This document shows positions 57,036 through 64,000 of a DNA stretch of 64,000 nt, one piece after another. Positions within the stretch are counted from its first letter, which is position 1; each line of letters starts with the position of its first letter. Under the pieces are notes generated by a model that saw only the letters and a program-made list of their open reading frames with translations, searched no databases and was not told the DNA's origin. Origin of the DNA: DASVBE01 sp963770375 (lineage in GTDB: Bacteria; Actinomycetota; Actinomycetes; Streptosporangiales; Streptosporangiaceae); contig CAVYPM010000013.1 in the NCBI GenBank assembly GCA_963770375.1, forward strand, positions 60,981-124,980, read 5' to 3'. Both the position numbers and the translations under genes were made by a program.

Positions 57036-57518
57036 GTGCCCACGCCCGCGCCAGTCATCGCCCCCGACGACCCGATGGCCGACGACATCCGTGCCCTTCT
57101 CACCCAGCACCTGAACTTCGCCCACTCCAACGGCCCGCCCGAGTCCGTGCACGCGCTGGACGTCAGCGGGCTGCTGGAGGAATCAGTGAGCTTCTACAGC
57201 CTCAGGGACGGCGGCGAACTGCTCGCCGTCGGCGCGCTGCGCGTGCTCGACGGCGAGCACGCCGAGATCAAGTCCATGCACACCGCGCAGGCCGCGCGCG
57301 GCCGCGGGCTCGGCCGGGCCATGCTCCGCCACCTGCTCGGCGTGGCCAGGGAACGCGGCGTCCGCCGGGTCAGCCTGGAAACCGGCACCGTGCCCGCGTT
57401 CGCCCCGGCCCGGGCCCTGTACGCGTCGGCCGGGTTCCGCCCGTGCGGGCCGTTCGGCGACTACCAGCCGATGGACACCAGCACGTTCATGACCCTCGAC
57501 CTCACCGCCGGCGGCTAG
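57036..57518 (+). CDS. GNAT-family N-acetyltransferase
   Basis: 160 aa from GTG 57036. Acetyl-CoA-binding motif A is VGALRVLDGEHAEIKSMHTAQAARGRGLGRAMLRHLLGVARERGV (the RxxGxG/A core is ARGRGLGRA). Motif B includes VSLETGTVPAFAPARALYASAGFRPCGPFGDY, of the kind seen in the PhnO/ElaA/Yjab-like group. The N-terminus contains ADDIRALLTQHLNFAHSNGPPESVHALD. Substrate unknown: a small amine or a protein N-terminus. It diverges from the ribosomal protection gene across 217 bp. Confidence 0.9.
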   Translation: MPTPAPVIAPDDPMADDIRALLTQHLNFAHSNGPPESVHALDVSGLLEESVSFYSLRDGGELLAVGALRVLDGEHAEIKSMHTAQAARGRGLGRAMLRHLLGVARERGVRRVSLETGTVPAFAPARALYASAGFRPCGPFGDYQPMDTSTFMTLDLTAGG

Positions 57519-57932
57519 CGCGGTCGCGTGGACGGCAAAGCGCCGGCCGGGCCCGCGGAGGAGACCCGGCCAGCGCCAGGGAAGCACCAGCCCAAAGAGC
57601 CCTAGCTGATCCCCGCCGCGCGCAGGCGGCCCAGCACGAAGCGGCTGGCGGTCTGGTTGTACTTGACGCCTGAGGCCGAAGTGCGCCGCCAGTGTGGCCA
57701 GGCGGGATCGGTCCCACGGTCACAGTCGGATCGGAGGGCCGCTGGACCAGGCCAGCGCCACGGCCGCGGGCGATGCGGGACGCGCGGAAATCATAGGGCA
57801 AAGGCCCGGCAAAAGGGCGGCCGGCCAGGGCGGCGTGACCATGTACGCAAAGCGCGTACACCGTAATGAGCACGAGGACGGCGGGACAGGGCCGCGCCGG
57901 GCGCCCGCCGGGCCCTCGGCGAGGTTACGTGG
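57519..57932. other. 414-bp gap with a possible decayed reading frame on the minus strand
   Basis: Reading the minus strand from about 57725 to a stop at 57602, two partly coding-like pieces join with a shift near 57675: RSRLATLAAHFGL, then SGVKYNQTASRFVLGRLRAAGIS. Third-position bias supports the second piece. I do not recognise the protein; it may be the tail of a degraded gene. Nothing else was found. Confidence 0.3.
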
Positions 57933-58532
57933 TCAGCGAGCGGCGGGACCGGCCCCCGCGCCGGGATCCGCGCCGGGGGCGGCACCGAGGGTGCCGGCGT
58001 GCACCTCGCAGAGCTCGGCCAGCGCGTCGCCGCGGTCCCGGCCGCCGATCGTGCCCGCGGAGTACCCGCAGACCAGGCCGAACGGGTAGTGCGCGGCCAG
58101 CTCGTTCCACAGCGCCTCGAGCTCGAGGGCCGCGCCGAGCTGGCCGGATTCCCAGAGCAGGGCGACGATCTCGCCGAACACACGCACCGGCGGCGCGGTC
58201 GCGGCGGCCCGCTGGATGAGCGGGTTAATCGCCTGCCAGAAGCCCGCCGGGCTCGGCCATCCGCCGATCATTAACGAGGCCATGGTCTCGCGGGCGTCCC
58301 TGGTCAGGTAGCGGCCGGCGGCCGTGGCCGCGGCGAGGTCGGCCCCGGCGGCGGTCAGCCACCGCCCGATGAGCTCCCGGTGCGCCGGGGTGGCGATCAC
58401 GATGGCGGTGCCGCCGCTGGTCAGCGCGGCAAGCAGGGGCTCGCCCGCGCGGGCCGCGAGTTCGCTGTCGTCGCGGTAGAACAGCACAGAATGGGCGCTG
58501 GTGCGGTGGCCAGGATCGCTCCCTGGAGCCAT
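57933..58532 (-). CDS. MEDS-domain sensory protein
   Basis: 199 aa from ATG 58532 with GGGGGA upstream. The sequence HSVLFYRDDSELAARAGEPLLAALTSGGTAIVIATPAHRELIGRWLTAAG is the typical start of a MEDS (DcmR-type sensory) domain; WPSPAGFWQAINPLIQRAAATAPPVRVFGEIVALLWESGQLGAALELEALWNELA is the second half. MEDS domains resemble KaiC/RecA-like folds without obvious catalysis and often stand beside anti-sigma or histidine-kinase genes in actinobacteria. Here it is alone. The C-terminal Gly/Ala/Pro-rich tail is disordered. A regulatory role is likely. Confidence 0.85.
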   Translation of the reverse strand: MAPGSDPGHRTSAHSVLFYRDDSELAARAGEPLLAALTSGGTAIVIATPAHRELIGRWLTAAGADLAAATAAGRYLTRDARETMASLMIGGWPSPAGFWQAINPLIQRAAATAPPVRVFGEIVALLWESGQLGAALELEALWNELAAHYPFGLVCGYSAGTIGGRDRGDALAELCEVHAGTLGAAPGADPGAGAGPAAR

Positions 58533-58929
58533 GGCATTTCCCCCGGATGGTGCGACTTACAGCGTTACGGGCCAAACAATACCGTGCGCTCACCGGCCGG
58601 ACGCGTGCTGGCAAGCAGGAAACGCAGAGTTTCTCCCACGACCCGACCCGGGTCGCGCCGGTGTGAATCACGTCGGTGGTCCGGCCGCCGGCAACCGTGT
58701 TTCCTGACCAAGTCGCTAAACCCGCCCGGGCACATGGGTATCCGGCCAGCCGGGCGTGTATGTGAAACTTCCGTCAGGTAAATGCGCGGTTTATCCGGCA
58801 GAAGTGCGCTAATTCGCGTGCTTTCCTGCGCCGCGCATCCGGCCTTCCGCGGCGGCTGCCCTGGGTTGCGCCGGGCAATTAGCAGGTCACCAGGCCACGG
58901 GCGGGCCGGGCCGGGGCTAGCGTGGCCGG
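58533..58929. other. 397-bp divergent gap between MEDS and TSUP genes
   Basis: Lower GC than the genes. It contains an inverted motif GGAAACGCAGAGTTTCTCC near 58618 and an AT-richer stretch near 58760-58815. No open reading frame with coding bias, no RNA gene. It must carry the promoters of both flanking genes, but I could not place a convincing -35/-10 pair. Confidence 0.45.
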
Positions 58930-59748
58930 GTGCTCGGGGCGGGCTGGACCCAGGTCGTGGCGCTGGCGGCGGCCTTCGGCGTCGCGGTCGCGGCCACGCC
59001 GGCCGGGGTGTCCGGCGCGGTGCTGCTGCTGCCGTTCCAGGTCAGCGTGCTGGGCACGCCGAGCCCGGCGGTGACCCCGACGAACCTGCTGTACAACGTG
59101 GTGGCCACGCCCGGCGCGCTGTACCGGTACTGGCGGCAGGGTCAGGTCTCCCGGCGGCTCGCCCTGGTGCTGATCGCCGGGACCACGCCGGGGGTGGTGG
59201 CCGGGTCGGTTATCCGGGTCGAGTTTCTGCCCGGGCCGCAGGCGTTCGCGCTGGTCGTCGCGGCGGTGCTGATCCCGCTCGGGGTGTGGCTCGGGCTGAG
59301 CCGGCCGCCGGCGGGTCAGCCGCCAGGTCTGCAGGACAGAACTGAGCTGGACTTTGATTTAGGAGTACGGAAGGCCGCGTGGCTGGTCGCCCTGGCCGCG
59401 GCGGTCGGCTGCGCGGGCGGCATCTACGGCATCGGCGGCGGGTCGATCCTGGCCCCCGTGCTGATCGGCACCGGGCGCCCGCCTGCCGTGGTGGCGCCGG
59501 CCGCCCTGGCCTCGACGTTCGTCGCGTCGGTGGCGGGGGTGCTGACGTTCGCCGTGCTGGCGGTTCACCACGCCGGGCCGGTCGCGCCGGACTGGCCGAC
59601 CGGCATTGCCCTGGGCCTCGGCGGCCTGGCCGGCGGGTACACCGGGGCGCGGATCCAGGCGCGCCTGCCGGACCGGCTGCTCCGGCGGCTGATCGCCCTC
59701 GTGGTGCTGGCGATCGGCGTGCGGTACCTGGTGATCGGACTGGCCTGA
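58930..59748 (+). CDS. TSUP (TauE/SafE) family anion exporter
   Basis: 272 aa from GTG 58930, with about eight membrane segments in two halves. Half one has GVAVAATPAGVSGAVLLLPFQVSVLGTPSPAVTPTNLLYN; half two has AVGCAGGIYGIGGGSILAPVLIGTGRPPAVVAPAALASTF, the internal-repeat motif of TauE/SafE proteins (GIGGGxxxxP). These export or import sulfite, sulfoacetate or similar organosulfur anions. The second half is better conserved. No sulfur-metabolism gene is adjacent. Confidence 0.9.
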   Translation: MLGAGWTQVVALAAAFGVAVAATPAGVSGAVLLLPFQVSVLGTPSPAVTPTNLLYNVVATPGALYRYWRQGQVSRRLALVLIAGTTPGVVAGSVIRVEFLPGPQAFALVVAAVLIPLGVWLGLSRPPAGQPPGLQDRTELDFDLGVRKAAWLVALAAAVGCAGGIYGIGGGSILAPVLIGTGRPPAVVAPAALASTFVASVAGVLTFAVLAVHHAGPVAPDWPTGIALGLGGLAGGYTGARIQARLPDRLLRRLIALVVLAIGVRYLVIGLA

Positions 59749-59764
59749 CGCGGCCGGCGGCTGG

Positions 59765-60022
59765 CTACCTGGGCAGCCAGAGCGGCTTGCTGGTCAGGCC
59801 ACGGTCGGCCAGTTCCCCGGCAAGCCGCTCGGCGGCGCGCTGCGCGCTGGTCAGCGGCTCGTCCAGCGGGACCGGCAGCATTTCGGCCGGCATCCGGAAG
59901 TGATGGCTCGCGATGCAGCTGACGGCCACGTGCTCGACCGGGCCGTCCGTGCTGGCCAGCCAGAACCGGTCGGTGACCTCGGCTGGATCGTGGCACTGCG
60001 GGCAGCTGGTGATGATGATCAT
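59765..60022 (-). CDS. Small putative zinc-ribbon protein
   Basis: 85 aa from ATG 60022, preceded by AGGGGG. MIIITSCPQCHDPAEV carries C7/C10; C36 with H40/H41 (SCIASHHF) could complete a metal site. The C-terminal half (PLTSAQRAAERLAGELADRGLTSKPLWLP) is helical. Small proteins of this type occur widely in actinobacteria with no assigned function. It converges on the TSUP gene, ending 17 bases away. Confidence 0.6.
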   Translation of the reverse strand: MIIITSCPQCHDPAEVTDRFWLASTDGPVEHVAVSCIASHHFRMPAEMLPVPLDEPLTSAQRAAERLAGELADRGLTSKPLWLPR

Positions 60023-60182
60023 GATTGGCCCCCTGACTCGGGCGGGCCGCGCCCCCACGGCCCTCATTGCTTGCCAGGACAGTGCGTCCAGAACGGCTCC
60101 AGATACATGCGGCGGGGCCTGGGCCTGGCCGCCCTTCAGCCAGCGTCACGATCCGCAGAGCTACCGGTACGCCCCGACCGGG

Positions 60183-60377
60183 GTGATCCCGCCGGGCCAG
60201 TCCCGGCTGGTCCGGGTGCTGTGGACCTCCCGGATCTGCCTGCAGAAGGGTGAGAGCCAGGGAGTCACCCGGCTCATCCTGCGGGTCCGGGTGGGCTGGT
60301 TCACCCGGACCGAGGTCATCCCGCTGAGCGACGGCTTCTACCTGATCGGCCCCAGCCAGGGTCACTGCGTCGCCTGA
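60183..60377 (+). CDS. Small hypothetical protein, uncertain start
   Basis: GTG 60183 gives 64 aa: VIPPGQSRLVRVLWTSRICL, then GVTRLILRVRVGWFTRTEVIPLSDGFYLIGPS. The reading is hydrophobic-basic with reasonable third-position bias. In-frame sequence extends upstream as SYRYAPTG, and an ATG at 60107 in another frame (MRRGLGLAALQP) could be its true start if there is an indel near 60140. No family recognised. Confidence 0.3.
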   Translation: MIPPGQSRLVRVLWTSRICLQKGESQGVTRLILRVRVGWFTRTEVIPLSDGFYLIGPSQGHCVA

Positions 60378-60419
60378 GCCGGCTGGCGCCGCTCGGCTGC
60401 TGAGCGGCGGTCCTGCGGG

Positions 60420-60803
60420 TCAGCCGCCGCTGCCGTACGGGCGGGTGAGGATCTCCAGCAGGTGGCCGTCGGGGTCCGCGAAGTACACGCCGCGGCCGCC
60501 GTCCCGGGTGTTGATCTGCCCGGGCTGGTTCCGGCCGGGGTCGGCCCAGTAGGTCAGCTCCTGCGCGGTGATCCGGCCGAACGCGGCGTCGAACTCGTCG
60601 TCGCTGACCAGGAAGGCGTAGTGCTGGCCGGCGATCGGGTCGCTGGTCTCGGCGTAGTCGAGGGAGACGCCGTTGTCCGTCTCGGCGACCAGGAACCGCC
60701 CGTAGGGGGTCGCGTCCGGCAGGCCGAGAATCGTGGTCAGGAACGCCGCGGACCGCTTCTGGTCGCGGCACCAGACGATGGTGTGGTTCAGCTGAGGGCT
60801 CAT
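60420..60803 (-). CDS. VOC-family (glyoxalase-like) protein
   Basis: 127 aa. A vicinal-oxygen-chelate fold: first module NHTIVWCRDQKRSAAFLTTILGL (metal His near residue 7), second module YAFLVSDDEFDAAFGRI and GRGVYFADPDGHLLEIL (metal Glu in LLEIL). Members include glyoxalase, dioxygenases and bleomycin-type binding proteins, so the reaction is open. It is divergent from the DUF574 methyltransferase. Confidence 0.9.
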   Translation of the reverse strand: MSPQLNHTIVWCRDQKRSAAFLTTILGLPDATPYGRFLVAETDNGVSLDYAETSDPIAGQHYAFLVSDDEFDAAFGRITAQELTYWADPGRNQPGQINTRDGGRGVYFADPDGHLLEILTRPYGSGG

Positions 60804-60934
60804 GCCGGTGTTCCTGCCCGGCCCGGCCGGCCGTCAGACCTGCCCGGCCGGGCCGGTGCGGTCCGGCCAGGCGATTCGCCGGCCGGCGGCCGTATTCCTT
60901 ATGGAAAGATGGCGGCGAAAGTGGAGGAACCGCC

Positions 60935-61708
60935 GTGGAATCGTTCGACGTCAGCAAGCCAAATATCGCCAGGGTCTGGGATTACTGGCTGGGCGGGAAA
61001 GATTACTTCGCCGCCGATCGTGAGCTTGCCGAGAAGATGCTGGCGGTCCATCCGGTCTCCGCGCAGATGGCCAGGGAGAACCGGCAGTTCCTCGGCCGCG
61101 CGGTCAGCTACGTGGCGGCCCGCGGCGTCCGGCAGTTCATCGATGTCGGCGCCGGCCTGCCGACCGCGGTGAACACGCACGACATCGCCCGGCGGGTGGA
61201 CCCGGCCGCGCGGGTGGCCTACGTGGACCACGACCCGGTCGTGATCTCGCACGCCCGCAACCTGCTGGCCAGGAGCCCGGGGGTGATCGCGATACCCGGC
61301 GACATGCACGAACCCGGCAAGATCCTCTCCGACGCGGCGCTTGCGGAGCTGATCGACCTGTCCGAGCCGGCGTGCGTGATCCTGTCCGCGGTGCTGCACT
61401 TCGCCGACGCCGCGACGGCCCGCACGGTGGCCGGCGCGTTCGCGCAGGCGGTCGCGCCGGGCAGCTACATGATCATCTCCTGCGGGTCCGGCGACCGGTC
61501 CGAGAGCGATAACTTCACGTCCGCGTACACGGCCGCGCCGATCTACATCCACTCCGCGGCGGAGATCCGCAGTTTCTTCGGCGGCCTCGAACTCGTGCCG
61601 CCGGGCGTGACCCCGGTGCCGGAGTGGCCCGGCGACGACGAGGCGCCGGCCGGGGATCCCCGCACCGCCACCTTCGTCGGCGGGGTCGGCCAGAAAACGG
61701 CCGCGTAA
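60935..61708 (+). CDS. DUF574-family SAM-dependent methyltransferase
   Basis: 257 aa. The family signature is strong: KPNIARVWDYWLGGKDYFAADRELAEKM, then ENRQFLGRAVSYVAARGVRQFIDVGAGLPTAVNTHDIA (SAM-binding) and ARVAYVDHDPVVISHARNLL. SAM-binding crystal structures are known for the family but physiological substrates are not; many copies occur per actinobacterial genome. The start ATG 60935 follows GGAGGAAC. It converges on the DUF1707 gene 9 bases away. Confidence 0.92.
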   Translation: MESFDVSKPNIARVWDYWLGGKDYFAADRELAEKMLAVHPVSAQMARENRQFLGRAVSYVAARGVRQFIDVGAGLPTAVNTHDIARRVDPAARVAYVDHDPVVISHARNLLARSPGVIAIPGDMHEPGKILSDAALAELIDLSEPACVILSAVLHFADAATARTVAGAFAQAVAPGSYMIISCGSGDRSESDNFTSAYTAAPIYIHSAAEIRSFFGGLELVPPGVTPVPEWPGDDEAPAGDPRTATFVGGVGQKTAA

Positions 61709-61716
61709 CGCGCCGT

Positions 61717-62212
61717 TCAGGGCGCCGGTGACGGCCGCGGTGGGTGGCCGGCGGAGCGCCGGAACTGGCGGTCGAGGGCCATCTCGCCGACGGCCGATGA
61801 CCCAGACCGAGAGGTAGGCGCAGAAGCCGCCGATGACCAGCATGGGGGCGGCGGGGTAGCCGCCGCGGTTCGGGGCCAGCAGCACGTACGCCCACACGGC
61901 GGCGTACAGCACGGTGGCGACCGCGATCCACCGGCGGGGCCGCAGGCCGGAGGGCTGGAGGCGGGCCCGGGCCGGCCAGGACCAGGGCGGCGGGTCGGCG
62001 TACAGGTCAGCGGGCAGATCGGCGGTGAGGGCGGCCAGGTCCGCGTGGGTCCGGGCGGTCAGGGCCTGGCCCACCCGGAGCGTGAACTCGCCCTGGTCCA
62101 GCATGCCCTGCACGAACGCGGCCTTGAGGATGCCGGCTATGCCGTCCCGGTCGGCGTGCGAGGCCCGCAGGTGGCCGCGGCCGGCTGTGGTCTCGTCTCC
62201 CTGTCCCGCCAT
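61717..62212 (-). CDS. DUF1707 membrane protein, frameshifted near 61797
   Basis: ATG 62212, with GGAGG eight bases upstream, begins MAGQGDETTAGRGHLRASHADRDGIAG. Residues 14-65 are the DUF1707 (SHOCT-like) domain: LRASHADRDGIAGILKAAFVQGMLDQGEFTLRVGQALTARTHADLAALTADLP. Two membrane helices follow (RRWIAVATVLYAAVWAYVLLA; PMLVIGGFCAYLSVWVI). Without correction the frame runs on antisense through the whole neighbouring gene. One extra base near 61797 restores AVGEMALDRQFRRSAGHPPRPSPAP and a stop at 61717, giving about 165 aa. Function unknown; usually found in sporulating actinomycetes. Confidence 0.75.
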
Positions 62213-62287
62213 GGCCTGCACCTCCGCCCCGGCCAATTGTCCCCCCGCATCCGCACCAGCACCACCGGCGAAGCTCATACTCCCAGG

Positions 62288-62511
62288 GTGAGCTTTGATC
62301 CGCTGGCGCCGTACGGGCCGGTCATCGAGTCGACGGTGCGCGTGGTCACCTGGAACGTGTGGGGGCGGTTCGGCGCGGACTGGGAAGGGCGGCAGGCCGG
62401 TGGACCCAGGCCGCGGTCGCGGCGGCGGGCTGGATCATCACTGCTTCGCCGGGGACTGGGAGCAGGACGGGTGTGTCGGGTATCGGCCTGGTGGCCGACC
62501 TCCGTTACTGA
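62288..62511 (+). pseudogene. Endonuclease/exonuclease/phosphatase gene with a large internal deletion
   Basis: GTG 62288 begins VSFDPLAPYGPVIESTVRVVTWNVWGRFG, the N-terminus of an EEP (DNase I-like) fold with its TWNVWG motif. After about 40 residues the frame is lost, and in another frame the piece VSGIGLVADLRY with stop TGA 62509-62511 matches the usual EEP C-terminus (SDHxGLVADLRY-like). About 600-700 bp of the middle, including the catalytic residues, is missing. This is a decayed gene, not merely a sequencing indel. Confidence 0.65.
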
Positions 62512-62623
62512 GCGCCGCGGGAGGGCGTTGCGGGCCCGTTTTGTGTCTCAGCTTGGAACAGGCGGCCGCGGCTGGCCGGGGTACGCTCCGCGCATCGGCT
62601 CCGTCCCGGCACCGGAGGGCTTC

Positions 62624-63652
62624 ATGTCAGCAGGCACCGGCCAGGCCGGCGGGCCACCGTCCGCCCGCGCGCCGGCCGGGGCGGGCCCGGCCGCGGCGGC
62701 GGATGCGGCCGCGGCGGGCCAGGAGGGGACCTGGCATCACCAGCTGGTCGAGCTCGCCGACGGCCTGCCCTGGATCCGCACGCTCAACGACCAGCTGACC
62801 GCGGTCCTCGGGCCGTGGCGGGAGAAGTACCAGGGCCACCCGGTGCTGGAGCTCATGCACGGCGGCCGGTGGCTCGGCCATCCGCTGCACCCGGCGCTCA
62901 GCGACCTGCCGATCGGGCTGTGGGCCGGCGCCCTGATCCTGGATCTCGCTGGCAGCGGTCCGGCGGGCGGGCCTGCGGGCGGCCAGGAGAACGGCACGGA
63001 CCCGGTGGCGCTGTTCACCGCGGCCGGTGTGGTGGCCGCGGTGGCGACCGCGGCGACCGGGATCGTCGACTGGACGGTCAGCGACGACCAGGACCGCCGG
63101 GTCGGGCTGCTCCACGGGGTGCTCAACACCGCCGCGCTCGGGCTGCAGGGACTGTCGCTGACCGCCCGGCTGGCCGGCCACCGGCGGACCGCCCGCGGGC
63201 TGGGCGTGACCGGCCTGGGCGTCACGATCGGCGCCGCCTACCTCGGCGGCCATCTGGTGTTCGCCAGGGCGGTCATGGTCAACCGGGTCGCCGGGGCGGA
63301 CGGCCCGCGCCGCTGGGTCAGGGTCCTGGACGACGCGGATCTGCCGGACGACGTGCCCACCGGGGTGGTGGCCGACGGCCGTCAGGTCCTGCTCTACCGG
63401 CACGACGGCACCCTCTACGCGCTGGACAACCTGTGCAGCCACGCGGCGGGCCTGCTGAGCCGCGGCACGGTCGAGGGCCTGACCGTGACCTGCCCGCTGC
63501 ACGGCTCGCAGTACTGCCTGGCCGACGGCTCGGTCCGCCGCGGCCCGTCGCATCAGCCGCAACCGGTGATACGCACCCGGATCCGGGGTGGCGGTATCGA
63601 GGTGCGCGGCAACCAGCCCGCCCCGCGCCGCCGGGCCAACGGAAGGAAGTAG
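62624..63652 (+). CDS. DUF2231 membrane protein fused to a Rieske [2Fe-2S] domain
   Basis: 342 aa from ATG 62624 with GGAGGG upstream. Residues about 80-220 form a DUF2231-type membrane domain: GHPLHPALSDLPIGLWAGALILDLA, then VALFTAAGVVAAVATAATGIVDW and GLGVTIGAAYLGGHLVFARAVMVN. Residues 225-342 are a Rieske domain with C271-x-H273 (NLCSHAAG) and C290-x2-H293 (TCPLHGSQY). The fusion suggests a membrane-bound electron carrier. A second Rieske protein follows two bases after its stop. Partner and substrate are unknown. Confidence 0.87.
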   Translation: MSAGTGQAGGPPSARAPAGAGPAAAADAAAAGQEGTWHHQLVELADGLPWIRTLNDQLTAVLGPWREKYQGHPVLELMHGGRWLGHPLHPALSDLPIGLWAGALILDLAGSGPAGGPAGGQENGTDPVALFTAAGVVAAVATAATGIVDWTVSDDQDRRVGLLHGVLNTAALGLQGLSLTARLAGHRRTARGLGVTGLGVTIGAAYLGGHLVFARAVMVNRVAGADGPRRWVRVLDDADLPDDVPTGVVADGRQVLLYRHDGTLYALDNLCSHAAGLLSRGTVEGLTVTCPLHGSQYCLADGSVRRGPSHQPQPVIRTRIRGGGIEVRGNQPAPRRRANGRK

Positions 63653-63654
63653 TC

Positions 63655-64000
63655 ATGGCCTACGAAATCGTCGCCAACCTCGACGACCTCGAGCCGGGCG
63701 AAACCCTGTTGGTCGAGGGCCTGCGCGAGCCGATCTGCCTGGTGATGCTGGACGAGGACGACGTCCGCGCGGTCCACAACACCTGCACCCACCAGCAGCA
63801 GCCGCTGCACGAGGGCACCGTCCAGGACGACGACACGCTGGTCTGCGCGTCGCACAACTCACGGTTCGACCTGACCACCGGCGAGTCGGTCGGCATCCCC
63901 GTGGTCCCCACGCTGCCCGTCTACGCCTGCAAGATCGAAGGCGACGCGATCCTCGTCGACATCGACCAGCAGCTCAACGACGCCCCCATCCCGCACCGCC
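63655..64000 (+). CDS. Rieske [2Fe-2S] ferredoxin-like protein, cut by the window edge
   Basis: At least 115 aa from ATG 63655. C44-x-H46 (HNTCTHQQQPL) and C64-x2-H67 (LVCASHNSRFDLTTG) are the cluster ligands. The end (TLPVYACKIEGDAILVDIDQQ, then the edge at 64000) is the usual Rieske C-terminus, so most of the protein is visible. It resembles the soluble ferredoxin component of aromatic-ring dioxygenases and is likely translated together with the DUF2231-Rieske gene. Confidence 0.88.
   Translation, partial: MAYEIVANLDDLEPGETLLVEGLREPICLVMLDEDDVRAVHNTCTHQQQPLHEGTVQDDDTLVCASHNSRFDLTTGESVGIPVVPTLPVYACKIEGDAILVDIDQQLNDAPIPHR

Noticed and set aside
60899..62278. A 459-residue minus-strand protein
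   Set aside because: Only its first about 150 residues (DUF1707 and two helices) are protein-like. The rest is antisense to the DUF574 methyltransferase and is explained by one indel near 61797.

Overview
The window is chromosomal DNA from a very GC-rich actinomycete, most likely a filamentous one of the Streptosporangiales type or a relative. The signs are a strong G/C bias at third codon positions, frequent GTG starts, F420-type luciferase-like oxidoreductases, two mycothiol-dependent maleylpyruvate isomerase-like proteins, the coproporphyrin-dependent heme genes (hemG/CgoX and hemQ), DUF3000, DUF2695, DUF4349, DUF1707 and DUF574 families, a large LuxR (LAL) regulator and a membrane Ser/Thr kinase. 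I saw no rRNA, tRNA, prophage, insertion sequence or CRISPR array. Most of the window is ordinary core genome, with an accessory-looking right half.

Layout. 0-5.8 kb: fumarylacetoacetase (cut by the left edge), aconitase, a CynX/NimT-like MFS permease and an ASCH protein. 6-14 kb: dxs, an FprA-type ferredoxin-NADP reductase, an F420-type oxidoreductase, ppk1 with mutT1, and a DUF2695 protein. 14-25 kb: rnd-DUF3000 and hemE, then an inserted block (DUF4349 lipoprotein, methyltransferase, double-LuxR regulator), then hemG-hemQ and a GT87-like membrane protein. 25-31 kb: class II aldolase, Ser/Thr kinase, methyltransferase, FHA protein, msrB. The set dxs, rnd, DUF3000, hemE, hemG, hemQ, methyltransferase and msrB resembles the mycobacterial hemE/dxs neighbourhood in a rearranged form. 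31-41 kb: valS, aldo/keto reductase, LAL regulator, luciferase-like oxidoreductase, a mycothiol-type isomerase and D-amino acid oxidase. 41-50 kb: an ArsR-like HTH gene, a striking AT-rich repeat array, then a five-gene branched-chain-type ABC importer operon followed by TetR and an acyl-CoA ligase. 50-57 kb: a CbiX-like protein without the usual histidine, an XRE regulator with an HbhA/phasin-like coiled-coil protein, an unrecognised protein and a Tet-type ribosomal protection protein with an overlapping upstream ORF. 57-64 kb: small stress or accessory genes, two gene remnants and a pair of Rieske proteins cut by the right edge.

About sixteen apparent frameshifts fall in eleven genes, three of them in valS, which should be essential. 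That pattern looks like indel errors in the sequence or assembly rather than gene decay. These genes are therefore annotated as single loci with the break marked.

The most unusual non-coding structure is at 41.79-41.95 kb: about nine tandem 14-bp repeats headed by a perfect 22-bp inverted repeat. It lies between the ArsR-like gene and the ABC importer operon.
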